The notes under the pieces were generated by a model, which did not search any database, was not told where the DNA came from, and saw nothing but the letters and a program-made list of their open reading frames with translations. A program made the position numbers and the translations under genes. This document shows, piece after piece, positions 5,752-5,783 of a DNA stretch of 5,783 nt (positions are counted from its first letter, which is position 1; every line of letters starts with the position of its first letter). Origin of the DNA: Nitrososphaera_A sp036522495 (lineage in GTDB: Archaea; Thermoproteota; Nitrososphaeria; Nitrososphaerales; Nitrososphaeraceae); assembly GCA_036522495.1 (NCBI GenBank), contig DATDFS010000135.1, forward strand, positions 1 to 5,783. Reading direction: 5' to 3'.

Positions 5752-5783
5752 ATGGTTGCAAGTAAGATGGAGGCTGATATTAT
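5752..5783 (+). CDS. possible start of the next operon gene, cut by the window end
   Basis: An ATG 12 bases after the atpD stop opens a frame (MVASKMEADI) that remains open to the window end; a second in-frame ATG is at 5767. In many archaea another ATP synthase subunit follows D, so this could be one, but ten residues are too few to identify it. No ribosome binding site precedes either ATG. The GGAGG at 5769-5773 suggests instead that the true start lies at or just beyond the window end. Confidence 0.25.
   Translation, partial: MVASKMEADI
5769..5773 (+). promoter_or_regulatory. ribosome binding site of the next gene
   Basis: GGAGG occurs 30 bases after the atpD stop. The window ends in AT at 5782-5783, leaving 8 bases of spacing, the same as between GAGGAGGT and the atpB CTG. 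If the next base is G, an ideally placed ATG begins at 5782. This is a prediction from spacing alone. Confidence 0.4.

Overview
The window reads as a low-GC piece of an archaeal chromosome, most likely from an ammonia-oxidising archaeon (Nitrososphaerota/Thaumarchaeota). This rests on the protein sequences: an archaeal A-type ATP synthase A subunit of the thaumarchaeal kind, an archaeal NFACT/RqcH protein, and a CBS-pair protein with a C-terminal zinc ribbon. Strong GGAGG-type ribosome binding sites occur only before some internal operon genes, while the apparent first genes of transcripts have none, a common archaeal pattern. The low GC would suit a Nitrosocosmicus-like or Nitrosopumilus-like lineage, but the genus is a guess.

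Layout, all on the + strand. (1) Positions 1-458: the C-terminal part of a ribosome-associated quality-control factor (RqcH/Rqc2/NEMF family), cut by the window edge. (2) 459-567: an intergenic gap with a T-tract. (3) 568-1140: a two-CBS-domain protein ending in a four-cysteine zinc ribbon. (4) 1141-1294: an AT-rich gap that probably ends one transcript and promotes the next; it holds a repeated 12-mer ending in T-tracts. (5) 1295-5739: four genes of the A-type ATP synthase in the order E-A-B-D, tightly packed. (6) 5740-5783: the start of whatever follows, with a good ribosome binding site near the very end.

The four ATP synthase genes encode the catalytic A subunit, the non-catalytic B subunit, the central rotor shaft D and the peripheral stalk E. 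Membrane subunits (c/K and a/I) and the C and F subunits are not seen here. E and A lie in the same reading frame with only one stop codon between them, A and B overlap, and D follows B by 16 bases, so the genes are probably co-transcribed and translationally coupled.

The most noteworthy observation is the start of the B subunit. The first ATG (3741) would remove a conserved N-terminal stretch that is plainly encoded upstream, yet no ATG, GTG or TTG exists in that open stretch. A CTG at 3684 lies 8 bases after a perfect GAGGAGGT ribosome binding site and gives a protein of the usual family length, so B appears to start at CTG. Otherwise this is an ordinary core region; I see no mobile element, CRISPR array, RNA gene or novel defence-like system.
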